Shown piece after piece: positions 53,789 through 61,393 of a stretch of 64,000 nucleotides of DNA. Every line of letters starts with the position of its first letter. The stretch's first letter is position 1. The stretch is taken from positions 158,420-222,419 of the forward strand of contig DBMR01000046.1 in NCBI GenBank assembly GCA_002298785.1. Direction: 5' to 3'. The stretch is from Verrucomicrobia subdivision 3 bacterium UBA693 (GTDB lineage Bacteria; Verrucomicrobiota; Verrucomicrobiia; Limisphaerales; UBA8199). Under the pieces are notes generated by a model, which did not search any database, was not told the origin of the DNA, and worked only from the letters and a program-made list of their open reading frames with translations. The translations under genes and the position numbers were made by a program.

Positions 53789-53968
53789 AACTTGGGATTA
53801 AACGAACGGATGGTTCGTGTATCTAGGAGCTAGATTTAACATCCTAAACCTCTCACGGTTACTATCTTACGCTAGCACAGCAGCATAAGTCAACCGTTAA
53901 AAAAGCCCGTTTCCACCCTGCTATACTAACCACCCGTTCGTTGATCCAGTCAGGCAAATCCATAGCGC
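53789..53968 (-). repeat. 180-bp array repeat, copy 1 (attC-like)
   Basis: About 92% identical (14 differences by hand) to 55319-55498. It starts at the AAC of TGCTAAC that abuts the start codon of the 119-residue gene. An inner inverted pair AACGAACGGATGG (53801-53813) and CCACCCGTTCGTT (53930-53942) gives a long hairpin. It occupies the place of an attC and is probably a long-form recombination site. Confidence 0.75.
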
Positions 53969-54136
53969 GACTGTGGGTAAAGATGCATTACGGCCCGGGG
54001 ACAGTTCCAAATCCCGAAGCCGTTAATCTGGCCGGAACCGCCTGCTGTGAACCCGGAGGTCAGGCTGGTCCCGACGTAGCTTTAGCAAAGGCGGATGGTG
54101 TGGGAGGTAAACCCTCCCCGGCTACCCGATTCGCTC

Positions 54137-54412
54137 TCATGCCCCCTCCTGAATGGAAATCCTGGTGTCGACGAAAGGAAATATGTGATAGCCACAGTGT
54201 TCAGTAAATATTCCCACTTCGCCAATGTCCGGAGACTCTATCACGACAGCGTACCGAAAACGCGCAGATGATCCGTCGGGAAACTCCACGGATACGACCT
54301 TTCCTTTCGGAAAGTCGGATGCTCCCAACCTGGTCCGCTTGCCATCCGTGTGCGCCCGGACCCAGTTCTCGATGCGCTCCTTCCAGCGAGATGGCAAGTC
54401 GCTATTCTTCAT
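54137..54412 (-). CDS. Hypothetical small protein (cassette gene)
   Basis: 91 residues from ATG 54412: MKNSDLPSRWKERIENWVRA, then GKVVSVEFPDGSSARFRYAV, a probable small beta domain. No signal peptide. The longer frame to 54475 crosses site G and is rejected. No family recognised. 168 bp of unassigned sequence separate its end from repeat copy 1. Confidence 0.6.
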   Translation of the reverse strand: MKNSDLPSRWKERIENWVRAHTDGKRTRLGASDFPKGKVVSVEFPDGSSARFRYAVVIESPDIGEVGIFTEHCGYHIFPFVDTRISIQEGA

Positions 54413-54420
54413 ATGGTGTA

Positions 54421-54512
54421 AGCGAACGAATAGTATCACCGACCCGGCGCCGATGGCAATTGCACTGGAACACACAAGTCATCGCCGGGTTCGGTGCATA
54501 CGCTGGTGGGCT
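54421..54512 (-). other. attC-like site G
   Basis: Left end AGCGAAC (54421-54427). Arm GTAT-CACCGA-CCCGGCG (54433-54449) pairs with CGCCGGG-T-TCGGTG-C-ATAC (54483-54501) with two extrahelical bases (T54490, C54497). The right end box is degenerate. Confidence 0.75.
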
Positions 54513-54882
54513 ACTTCGCGACATGGATTTGAAAATCTCGGGACACAGTGGCTGAGCAACGACCGCCGGCCACACTAAGAATAGTCGCGGTTGCCGACGT
54601 GCTACCGGTGGGAGGGATATATGCCACAGCAAACTGATTGCTAAGACCGTGCAAGTAGCCGGGAATCACATCTCCATCGTCAGCCACGAGCTCGTCCAAA
54701 CGCAACGGCAATGAACCCGTTCGTTCTTGGTGCTTACGTAAAGCCTTGCTCAGAAGCTGGGCATTTGCAGTGACCCGGTGGAGATCGGATAGGCGTCGTG
54801 CCCGGCTGAATGCGGCGATACCAGCAATGCCGAAACCCACAATCAGTAGAACAATTACCCAAACTGTTCGGGTCTTCCGCAC
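54511..54882 (-). CDS. Pseudopilin-like exported protein (cassette gene)
   Basis: 123 residues. The N-terminal helix VWVIVLLIVGFGIAGIAAFS runs on into an amphipathic ARRLSDLHRVTANAQLLSKA, and RTGSLPLRLDELVADDGDVI recalls GspG-type pseudopilins (the SLP-x-L-D-L motif). It lacks a clear prepilin peptidase site, so the match is to fold style only. Between attC-H and site G. Confidence 0.65.
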   Translation of the reverse strand: MRKTRTVWVIVLLIVGFGIAGIAAFSRARRLSDLHRVTANAQLLSKALRKHQERTGSLPLRLDELVADDGDVIPGYLHGLSNQFAVAYIPPTGSTSATATILSVAGGRCSATVSRDFQIHVAK

Positions 54883-54889
54883 AACTTAT

Positions 54890-54982
54890 AGCCAACGATC
54901 TGGCTCACCGATCCCGCGCCAGTGATGCCCGACCTGCAACTGCGACGCGATCGCGGGATTCGGTGCAGCCAGTTGGTTCGGC
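54890..54982 (-). other. attC site H (best example)
   Basis: Ends AGCCAAC (54890-54896) and GTTCGGC (54976-54982), 3-nt spacers on each side. Arm CTGGCT-CACCG-ATCCCGCG (54900-54918) pairs with CGCGGGAT-T-CGGTG-C-AGCCAG (54952-54972). The two extrahelical bases are T54960 and C54966, six apart as expected for attC. Confidence 0.88.
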
Positions 54983-54998
54983 GATAAATATCTCATGC

Positions 54999-55301
54999 TC
55001 AAGCCATCAAGAAACAGACAAATATAAAACCGAGCAAGACCCAACCGACAACCTCAAGCCAGCGAAGTCGCGCAACCCCAATCAATACACAGGCGGTCGA
55101 TATCGTGACGGCTCCAACCAGCGAAAAGAACGGGCCTGGAAAGAACGAAAAAGGGCCGACCGACCACAGTCCATTCTTCTGCACAAACTCATCTGACAGC
55201 ATCCCACCGGTACTCGGCAGACCTGCAGCCAAGAACAAGAGACCGAGGAGTGCTGCCGCAATCGCTCGTCCCAATCTCCAGCCACTGATCTTTTGCCCCA
55301 T
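54999..55301 (-). CDS. Small multi-pass membrane protein (cassette gene)
   Basis: 100 residues, three or four helices (AIAAALLGLLFLAAGLPST, FFSLVGAVTISTACVLIGVA, VVGWVLLGFIFVCFLMA). No family recognised. Rightmost gene of the array, bounded by repeat copy 2 and attC-H. Confidence 0.65.
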   Translation of the reverse strand: MGQKISGWRLGRAIAAALLGLLFLAAGLPSTGGMLSDEFVQKNGLWSVGPFSFFPGPFFSLVGAVTISTACVLIGVARLRWLEVVGWVLLGFIFVCFLMA

Positions 55302-55318
55302 GATGCGCTATGCCGCCG

Positions 55319-55498
55319 AACTTGGCATTATACGAACGGATGGTTCGTGTATCTAGGAGCTTGGTTTAACATCCTAAACCTCTCACGGTTATTATCTTAC
55401 GTTAGCACAGCAGCGGCGGTCAACTATTAAAAAAGCCCGTTTCCACCCTGCTATACTAACCACCCGTTCGTTGATCCAATCAGGCAAATCCATAACGC
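55319..55498 (-). repeat. 180-bp array repeat, copy 2 (attC-like)
   Basis: Partner of 53789-53968. Similarity starts exactly at AAC (55319) after GCCG, forming GCCGAAC, an attC-type end, and stops near 55498. Same inner inverted pair. Marks the right edge of the array. Confidence 0.75.
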
Positions 55499-56094
55499 AA
55501 TCCGTTCCTTCAAAGAAGCTTGCGCTCTAAAACACCTCGCTCTCAGCACGCAGAAATCTTATGCTCACGCCGCCCCAGCGCACGGGGTCAGTCCTTCATG
55601 TATTTGTGTCGTGTACAAATACTGAGGACTGCCCCCGTGCGCGGCCAAACGCTCAACGCCCGAGCGATGGTGTCAGTCCTGCATCTATTTGTGTTGCCCC
55701 GTGCGGGCTAGCACTCGCGGTAAGACAAGAAGTGAGCACTGACACCCGAGCTTAACACCCCAGCGGCAAATACTGCGGACTGACCCCGGGAGCGGTCGAA
55801 AACACCACTCCCGAGCCTGATCTGTGAGGACACCTCGCGGTAAGACAAGAAGTCAGCGCTATGTGCACCCCACGTCACTCCCGTCACTGCTGTCAATGCG
55901 GTCCCACTTCTCCTCCCCTTCCGCGACTTCCGCTTATTCCGTGGTTCCACTTGGCACCGTCCCCCGGTCAACACCCCAACTCAGCACTCGCGCTCAGCGT
56001 TGTGGATTATTTCAAACGCGGGTTGAGGACAGCAGAGTAGTGATGATGCTTGACTCCATCTCCTCCCTCGTGTTACGCCCTACCTCATTGCCGC
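55499..56094. other. Non-coding right flank with REP-like palindromes
   Basis: 596 bp without a credible gene. It holds a long hairpin (55578-55642), a second palindromic unit GGTGTCAGT...ACTGACACC (about 55667-55747), and a 20-bp exact repeat CTCGCGGTAAGACAAGAAGT at 55714-55733 and 55834-55853. Confidence 0.55.
55578..55642. repeat. REP-like long palindrome
   Basis: GCGCACGGGG-TCAGTCCT...GTATTTGT (55578-55607) faces ACAAATAC...AGGACTG-CCCCCGTGCGC (55615-55642) around a 7-base loop, with a few mismatches. The style recalls REP sequences mobilised by REP-associated tyrosine transposases; no transposase is present in the window. Confidence 0.6.
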
Positions 56095-57546
56095 ATGCAC
56101 TTTTCCTCGAATCCCCCGCGCATTGCCCGCCGGCAATTTCTGCGCCGCACCGCCGTCACCTTAGGCGCCTTGAGCGCCCCCTGGACTCTGCCGAAACCGG
56201 CGCTTGGCGCGAATGCCGCCGTGCCCCCCAGCGCGCGCGTCACCGTGGCCATCATCGGCCGAGGAGCCATGGGCAGCGGACATGTCCAGCGCCTGGCCTA
56301 CGACGCGGGTTTTCAGGTGCTGGCGATCTGCGACGTCGATAAGGATCGCCGCGAGGCCGGACGTCAAACCGTTGAGGACATTTACGCCTCGCAAAAGCCC
56401 ACCGGCACCTATCGCGGCTGCGTTGCTTACAACGATTACCGCGAGGTGCTGGCGCGGAAGGACATCGATGCGGTGCTGATCGCCACCCCGGACCATTGGC
56501 ACACTCCCCAATCCATCGACGCCGTTAAATCCGGCAAGGATGTTTACTGCGAAAAGCCGGTGTCGCTGACCTTGCACGAGGGACGGCGTTTGGTCGAGGC
56601 CGTGGTGCGCCACGGGCGAGTCTTTCAGACCGGCACGCAATACCGGTCCATCCCCGCCATCCGCAAAGTCTGCCAGTTCATTCGCCAGGGCGGCTTGGGC
56701 AAAATCAAAGCCGTATTCACCAATTACGCCCCGCTCTCCAGTTTTTTCAGCCCTGCCCGGATCCAGCCCTATGCGCAAGTCATGGATATGGCGCGATGTG
56801 GCGGGAGCTACATCGGACTCGATTTCGCCCTGCCCGAGGAGCCTGCGCCCGATGGGTTGGATTGGCCGCTCTGGGTAGGCCCGGCACCGTGGCGGCCCTA
56901 TAACCGATTGTATCACGTGAACCCTTCACCCGGCGTGGTTCCCTGGTCCTTCTCCGACGCTTTCGGTGTCACCGCCTCCACCTGGTTTATGTCGCATGCG
57001 GCGGATGTCATCCAGTGGGCCCTGGGCTACGAACGCTCCGGCCCCGTGGAACTGGTGCATCCGAGTTCAGGACGTTTCCCGACCCTGACGTGTGTTTATG
57101 CCAACGGCACGCCCCTGCATCTGGTTGAAAATTGGAACATGGTGAAAAAGGAATATGGCGCTATCGACGACAAAGCACGTTTGGCCGGATTGTTCGGCGG
57201 ATTATTCATCGGCGAACGCGGTTGGCTGACCACCATGTCGTCGGGCGGGCGGCTGGAAGGAGAACCAGAGTCGCTCTTCGACGAAATGGAACTCAAACGC
57301 GCGCCCGAAGTGGGCATCGGCTCGAACACCCACCACGCCAACTGGCTCGAGTGCCTCAAATCCCGGCAAAAACCGAGCGCAGACGAAGAAATCGGACATC
57401 GTTCCGCCAGTTTGGGACACCTGGCCAACATCGCGATGGTCCTGGGCCGCAGCTTGAAGTGGGATCCCGTGCGCGAGACCTTCCCGGACGATCCAGGCGC
57501 GAACCGGCTGTTACATCGCGCTTATCGCGCTCCGTGGCGTTTTTGA
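56095..57546 (+). CDS. Tat-exported Gfo/Idh/MocA-family oxidoreductase
   Basis: 483 residues from ATG 56095. A twin-arginine signal (ARRQFLRRTAVTLGALSAPW) is followed by a Rossmann fold (VTVAIIGRGAMGSGHVQRLA, ICDVDKDRR) and the family's EKP motif in VYCEKPVSLTLHEGR, then an alpha/beta substrate domain with DMARCGGSYIGLDFALPEEP. Members oxidise or epimerise sugars with a nicotinamide cofactor carried through the Tat pathway. It lies 12 bp before the ThuA-TIM gene, likely one operon. Confidence 0.9.
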   Translation: MHFSSNPPRIARRQFLRRTAVTLGALSAPWTLPKPALGANAAVPPSARVTVAIIGRGAMGSGHVQRLAYDAGFQVLAICDVDKDRREAGRQTVEDIYASQKPTGTYRGCVAYNDYREVLARKDIDAVLIATPDHWHTPQSIDAVKSGKDVYCEKPVSLTLHEGRRLVEAVVRHGRVFQTGTQYRSIPAIRKVCQFIRQGGLGKIKAVFTNYAPLSSFFSPARIQPYAQVMDMARCGGSYIGLDFALPEEPAPDGLDWPLWVGPAPWRPYNRLYHVNPSPGVVPWSFSDAFGVTASTWFMSHAADVIQWALGYERSGPVELVHPSSGRFPTLTCVYANGTPLHLVENWNMVKKEYGAIDDKARLAGLFGGLFIGERGWLTTMSSGGRLEGEPESLFDEMELKRAPEVGIGSNTHHANWLECLKSRQKPSADEEIGHRSASLGHLANIAMVLGRSLKWDPVRETFPDDPGANRLLHRAYRAPWRF

Positions 57547-57558
57547 CCTTTAGCCGTT

Positions 57559-59271
57559 ATGAAGCATTTGCCTTTGATTTGTGGGGTCGCGTTGTGGCTG
57601 GCATGCGGATCTTTGATCGTCCGCGCAGAGAACTTCGTGGCCAGCGCCGAGGACCGCGCCAAAATCGAGGCGGCGCTGCCGCGCGAAGCCGCCGCGCGCC
57701 CTCTTCATCCGCGCCGGTTGCTGATGTTCACGCTCAACGTGGGTTACGGTGGGCATCCATCGATTCAGTATGCGAACGAAGCGTTCACGCGCATGGGCCA
57801 GAAGCTGCGCTTGTACGAGACCGAAGTCAGCCAGGATCCCTCCATTTTCGAGCCCGCCCGCCTGCGGCGGTTCGACGCGGTGTGCTTCAACAACACGGTG
57901 GGAAATTGCTTCACCAATGCGGAGTGGCGGCGCGCGCTGCTCGAGTTTGTGACCGGCGGCGGCGGCCTGCTCGGCTTCCACGGCACCACGGTGGCGTTCA
58001 CCCGCTGGCCGGGCGCGCTCGAGGACTGGCCCGAATTCGGGTTCATGATCGGGGCCCGCGGAGCGAATCACCGCGACAGCGATGAACGGGCCTGGTTGAA
58101 AGTGGAGGATCCCCGGCATCCGCTGACCCGCGCTTTCGCCGCGGAAGGGTTCGAGTTTCGCGATGAGTATTTCCGGCCGCAAGCTCCCTATTCACGCGAA
58201 CGCGTGCGGGTGCTCCTCAGCATGGACCTGGCTAAAACCGACCTGAACGCCAGCGGCCCGTTGCGGGGAGCTGCCAGCCGCCCCGATAATGATTATGCGG
58301 TGGCCTGGATCCGCAATTATGGCCAGGGCCGCGTGTTCTATTCCACCATGGCTCATAATCCGTATGTTTTTTGGAACACGAATCTCCTCCGGTTTTACCT
58401 GAATGCGATTCAGTTTGCCCTGGGAGATCTGCCCGCCCCCACCACGCCGAGCGCACGTCTGAGTCCGGCGATGTTCGCGCAAGAAGCTTTGGGGTGGCGC
58501 CTCGCCGCCGGGGGGCGATGCTTCCAAAATCTCACCCTGTTCGAGACCATCGATCAGGCAGCGCAGCTCGGGCTGCCCTATCTGTCGGGTGTCGGAGCTC
58601 AACTTGTCAGCAAGGACCTGCCTAAAAAGTTCAACGCCGAGCTTACCGATGATGATTTGGACCGGGTGCGCATGAAGCTGGAAACCGCCGGTCTGCGGTT
58701 GCTCAGTTGCGACCTCGAAACGCTACCGGCAGAGCCAGCCGCTTGCCGGCGCGTCTTCGAGTTCGGTCGAAAGATGGGAGTCGAGACCTTTCGCTGCAAT
58801 CCTCCGCCCGAGGCGCTGGATTTGGTTGCGAAACTGGCGGAAGAATATGGGATCAATGTTGCGCTCGGCGCACCCGGCCAGACTTCCGGGCGCGACGACG
58901 CCCAACCGGATCGCCTTCTAAAACTCTGCCAGGGGCGCAGCTCGCGCCTGGGTGTCAGCGGCGACACCGGCGATTGGCTGCGGCAGGGAATTGATCCGGT
59001 TAAAGCCGTCCGCCAGTTGGGCCCCCGGCTGATGGCTCTCGAGCTTCATGATGTCGATAAAAAATCCAAATCCGCTCGCGAAGTGACTTTGGGTAAAGGG
59101 ATCGGTCAGATCGATAAAGTGATTCACGAGTTGCAGCGTCTGCAGTTGAAACCGGCGGTGATCACCGTGGGCGGTCCCGGGTCAGATTCCGCCGCGATGC
59201 CCGGACTGCAAGCGTCGATCGAATACTGCAATCGTGCCACCCTGGAAGTGCAGTCCGGCAAACGGCCTTAG
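57559..59271 (+). CDS. Exported ThuA-like and sugar-isomerase-like TIM-barrel fusion
   Basis: 570 residues with signal peptide (LPLICGVALWLACGSLIVRA). Residues about 45-295 are ThuA-like (GATase1 fold): GGGGLLGFHGTTVAFTRWPG, then RGANHRDSDERAWLKVEDP and VFYSTMAHNPYVFWN. Residues about 310-560 match an AP-endonuclease/xylose-isomerase-like TIM barrel (FQNLTLFETIDQAAQLGLPY, LGVSGDTGDWLRQGIDPVKA, LMALELHDVD). Both families act on sugars or keto-sugars; the fusion suggests a linked reaction in the periplasm. Substrate not deducible. HEAT gene follows 2 bp later. Confidence 0.85.
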   Translation: MKHLPLICGVALWLACGSLIVRAENFVASAEDRAKIEAALPREAAARPLHPRRLLMFTLNVGYGGHPSIQYANEAFTRMGQKLRLYETEVSQDPSIFEPARLRRFDAVCFNNTVGNCFTNAEWRRALLEFVTGGGGLLGFHGTTVAFTRWPGALEDWPEFGFMIGARGANHRDSDERAWLKVEDPRHPLTRAFAAEGFEFRDEYFRPQAPYSRERVRVLLSMDLAKTDLNASGPLRGAASRPDNDYAVAWIRNYGQGRVFYSTMAHNPYVFWNTNLLRFYLNAIQFALGDLPAPTTPSARLSPAMFAQEALGWRLAAGGRCFQNLTLFETIDQAAQLGLPYLSGVGAQLVSKDLPKKFNAELTDDDLDRVRMKLETAGLRLLSCDLETLPAEPAACRRVFEFGRKMGVETFRCNPPPEALDLVAKLAEEYGINVALGAPGQTSGRDDAQPDRLLKLCQGRSSRLGVSGDTGDWLRQGIDPVKAVRQLGPRLMALELHDVDKKSKSAREVTLGKGIGQIDKVIHELQRLQLKPAVITVGGPGSDSAAMPGLQASIEYCNRATLEVQSGKRP

Positions 59272-59273
59272 TT

Positions 59274-59957
59274 ATGAAAGCAGAGAAAGACAAATCCGCT
59301 CCAGTTCTCGCTGCTGAAGTGCGACAAGCCCTTGACGCCTTGCGCGATTACCAGCGCGGCTCACCTCGTGGCCTCTTGCGCCCGCTGGACCAGGCGGCGG
59401 CGGTGGCGAGTAAAGATCCCGAGCCGGCCCGGGTGTTGGAAGACAGCCTGCTTTCGGCCCTGACCACCGCGCGACATGCCGTCGCCCGGGAATACATCTG
59501 CTCCGCGCTTTCGTTGATCGGGAGCGCGAAATGCGTGCCCGCCATGGCGGCACTGCTCGCCGACGCGGATCTGGGAAACGCCGCTCGAAACGTGCTCGAA
59601 CGAATCCCAGATCGGGCGGCGGAGCACGCCTTGGTGGCAAGTCTGAAGACGCTCCAGGGTGATGGCTTGATTGGCGCCATCAATTCCCTGGGTGCACGAG
59701 GGACTACAGGTCCGGAACGAGACTTGGCACGCAAGCTCCGCGATTCTGATCCAGCCATCATCGCCGCTGCGGCCGCGGCGCTCGGTGAGATTGGCTCCAC
59801 CAAATCGGCCCGCTTGCTCCAAGCCTTGTTGGGAACTGCCCCGCCAGACCTCCGGCCGCAAGTGTTGGAAGCCGCCCGCGTTTGCGCCGAAAAGTTGCTC
59901 GCCAACGGCAAACAACGGGAGGCCAAGACGCTCCTCGCGAAAATTTCCGCCGCCTGA
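59274..59957 (+). CDS. HEAT-repeat protein
   Basis: 227 residues, nearly all helical, about five HEAT-like repeats of ~30 residues (VAREYICSALSLIGSAKCVP, PAIIAAAAAALGEIGSTKSA). No signal peptide. HEAT scaffolds in PVC bacteria often accompany DUF1080/ThuA proteins; here it starts 2 bp after the ThuA-TIM gene and presumably shares its transcript. Role: protein-protein contact, otherwise unknown. Confidence 0.8.
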   Translation: MKAEKDKSAPVLAAEVRQALDALRDYQRGSPRGLLRPLDQAAAVASKDPEPARVLEDSLLSALTTARHAVAREYICSALSLIGSAKCVPAMAALLADADLGNAARNVLERIPDRAAEHALVASLKTLQGDGLIGAINSLGARGTTGPERDLARKLRDSDPAIIAAAAAALGEIGSTKSARLLQALLGTAPPDLRPQVLEAARVCAEKLLANGKQREAKTLLAKISAA

Positions 59958-60070
59958 AGCGCGCGGCGCCGGTTGCTCTTCGAACGGCCACTTCGCTCGG
60001 CAGTGGCGCTGGCTTCTTCCGCCCAGAAATGGGCATTGTCTGTTGCCCGGCTTCCCCGAATACTTTCGCG

Positions 60071-60727
60071 ATGCCGAAATGGCTGAAGTTCCTGGTCGCG
60101 CTCCTCTTGCTGCCTGTCTGTGGCGGTGCGGGTCTGGCGTTGGTGCAGGTCGTGCGCGCCAGCGGCAGCGCCGACACCGTCTGGGTGGCGTTCCTTTCCG
60201 GTGCTGCGTGTTGGGTCGTGATTTACGTGCTCTTGCCCAAGCCCATGTGGGTTTATGTGTTTGGCCACGAACTCACCCATGCGGTTTGGGTGTGGGCGAT
60301 GGGCGGGCAGGTGAAGCGCTTTAAAGCCGGCGCCAAAGGCGGCCATGTGGTGGTCACCAAAAACAACTTCATCATCGCTCTGGCTCCCTACTTCTTTCCG
60401 CTCTACACGGTGTTGGTGATCCTCGTGTTTTTCGTGGTGCAACATTTTTGGGAACTGAAATACCACCTGGTCTGGTTTCACCTGGTGGCGGGGGCCAGTT
60501 ACGCATTTCATCTGACCCTCACCTGGCACGTGCTCCAGACCCGGCAATCGGATATCACCGATCAGGGCTATCTCTTTTCGGCGGTGATTATCTTTATCGG
60601 GAACATCGTGGTGCTCCTGCTGGGGATTCCGCTGTTAACCGAGCGGGTGACCGTGTTGGAGGCTTTGAACTTCTGGGTGCGGGACACCGGTGAGATCCTT
60701 GCCCGCGTCCGGCTGCTGTTTCACTAA
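60071..60727 (+). CDS. M50-like membrane metalloprotease
   Basis: 218 residues from ATG 60071. About six membrane helices with HExxH in FGHELTHAVWVWAMGGQVKR, right after a helix, as in the site-2 protease/M50 clan. A second motif with Asn/Pro near IIALAPYFFPLYTVLVIL may supply the third metal ligand region. Substrate unknown. The open frame back to 59882 overlaps the HEAT gene and is rejected. Confidence 0.78.
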   Translation: MPKWLKFLVALLLLPVCGGAGLALVQVVRASGSADTVWVAFLSGAACWVVIYVLLPKPMWVYVFGHELTHAVWVWAMGGQVKRFKAGAKGGHVVVTKNNFIIALAPYFFPLYTVLVILVFFVVQHFWELKYHLVWFHLVAGASYAFHLTLTWHVLQTRQSDITDQGYLFSAVIIFIGNIVVLLLGIPLLTERVTVLEALNFWVRDTGEILARVRLLFH

Positions 60728-60854
60728 CCTCGGGCCTCGCTGGGCGTAAGCTCGAGAGTCGGGTTTAATACGGATGGGCGCGCAACTTCTAGCTTGATCT
60801 AATCAGTTACTTCAGGCGAAATGCGCAAACGAACCGGAAAGGGTTCCGTGGTTT

Positions 60855-61319
60855 ATGGACCTTGGCGACATTCTAAGCAAAGAGCAAATCGTCACCGATT
60901 TGCGCGCGACAACTCGTTGGGAAGCAATCGACGAATTGATCGGCAATCTGGTCTCGACCGGCAAAATCAAACCGGAACACCAGGACGCCATTGCTGCCGT
61001 CGTCAAGAAACGGGAAACCTCCATGAGCACCGGCATCGGTTTCGGGATTGGCATCCCCCATGCCTCGACCGATCTCATCTACGAGGTGGTCGGCGCTCTG
61101 GGCCGCTCCCGCAAAGGCGTCAATTTTGACTCGCTGGACAACCAACCCGTCAATCTCGTCATGCTCTTCCTGGTGCCCCAGGGCCAGTTCCAAAAGCATC
61201 TCCATACCCTCGCCAACATCGCCAAGCTCCTGCACAAAGCTGAATTCCGCTCCGCCCTCGAGCAATCGCCGGATGCCGACGCCATGTTGCGCATCATTCG
61301 TGATCAGGGAAAACGTTAA
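60855..61319 (+). CDS. PTS EIIA (PtsN/fructose-type) domain protein
   Basis: 154 residues, a stand-alone EIIA-2 domain. The phosphoryl-accepting His is in FGIGIPHASTDLIYEVVGAL near residue 72; LVMLFLVPQGQFQKHLHTLA is the second conserved block. Such proteins act as regulatory phosphocarriers (PtsN-like) rather than transporters when no EIIB/C is near, as here. It precedes argS by 74 bp in the same direction. Confidence 0.88.
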   Translation: MDLGDILSKEQIVTDLRATTRWEAIDELIGNLVSTGKIKPEHQDAIAAVVKKRETSMSTGIGFGIGIPHASTDLIYEVVGALGRSRKGVNFDSLDNQPVNLVMLFLVPQGQFQKHLHTLANIAKLLHKAEFRSALEQSPDADAMLRIIRDQGKR

Positions 61320-61393
61320 CCCCCGCGCCCGCCGGCCCCTCTGCCGCGAAGCCGTCTTCTGCCCGGCGTGACCGGCCCAATGCCAGCTCAATT

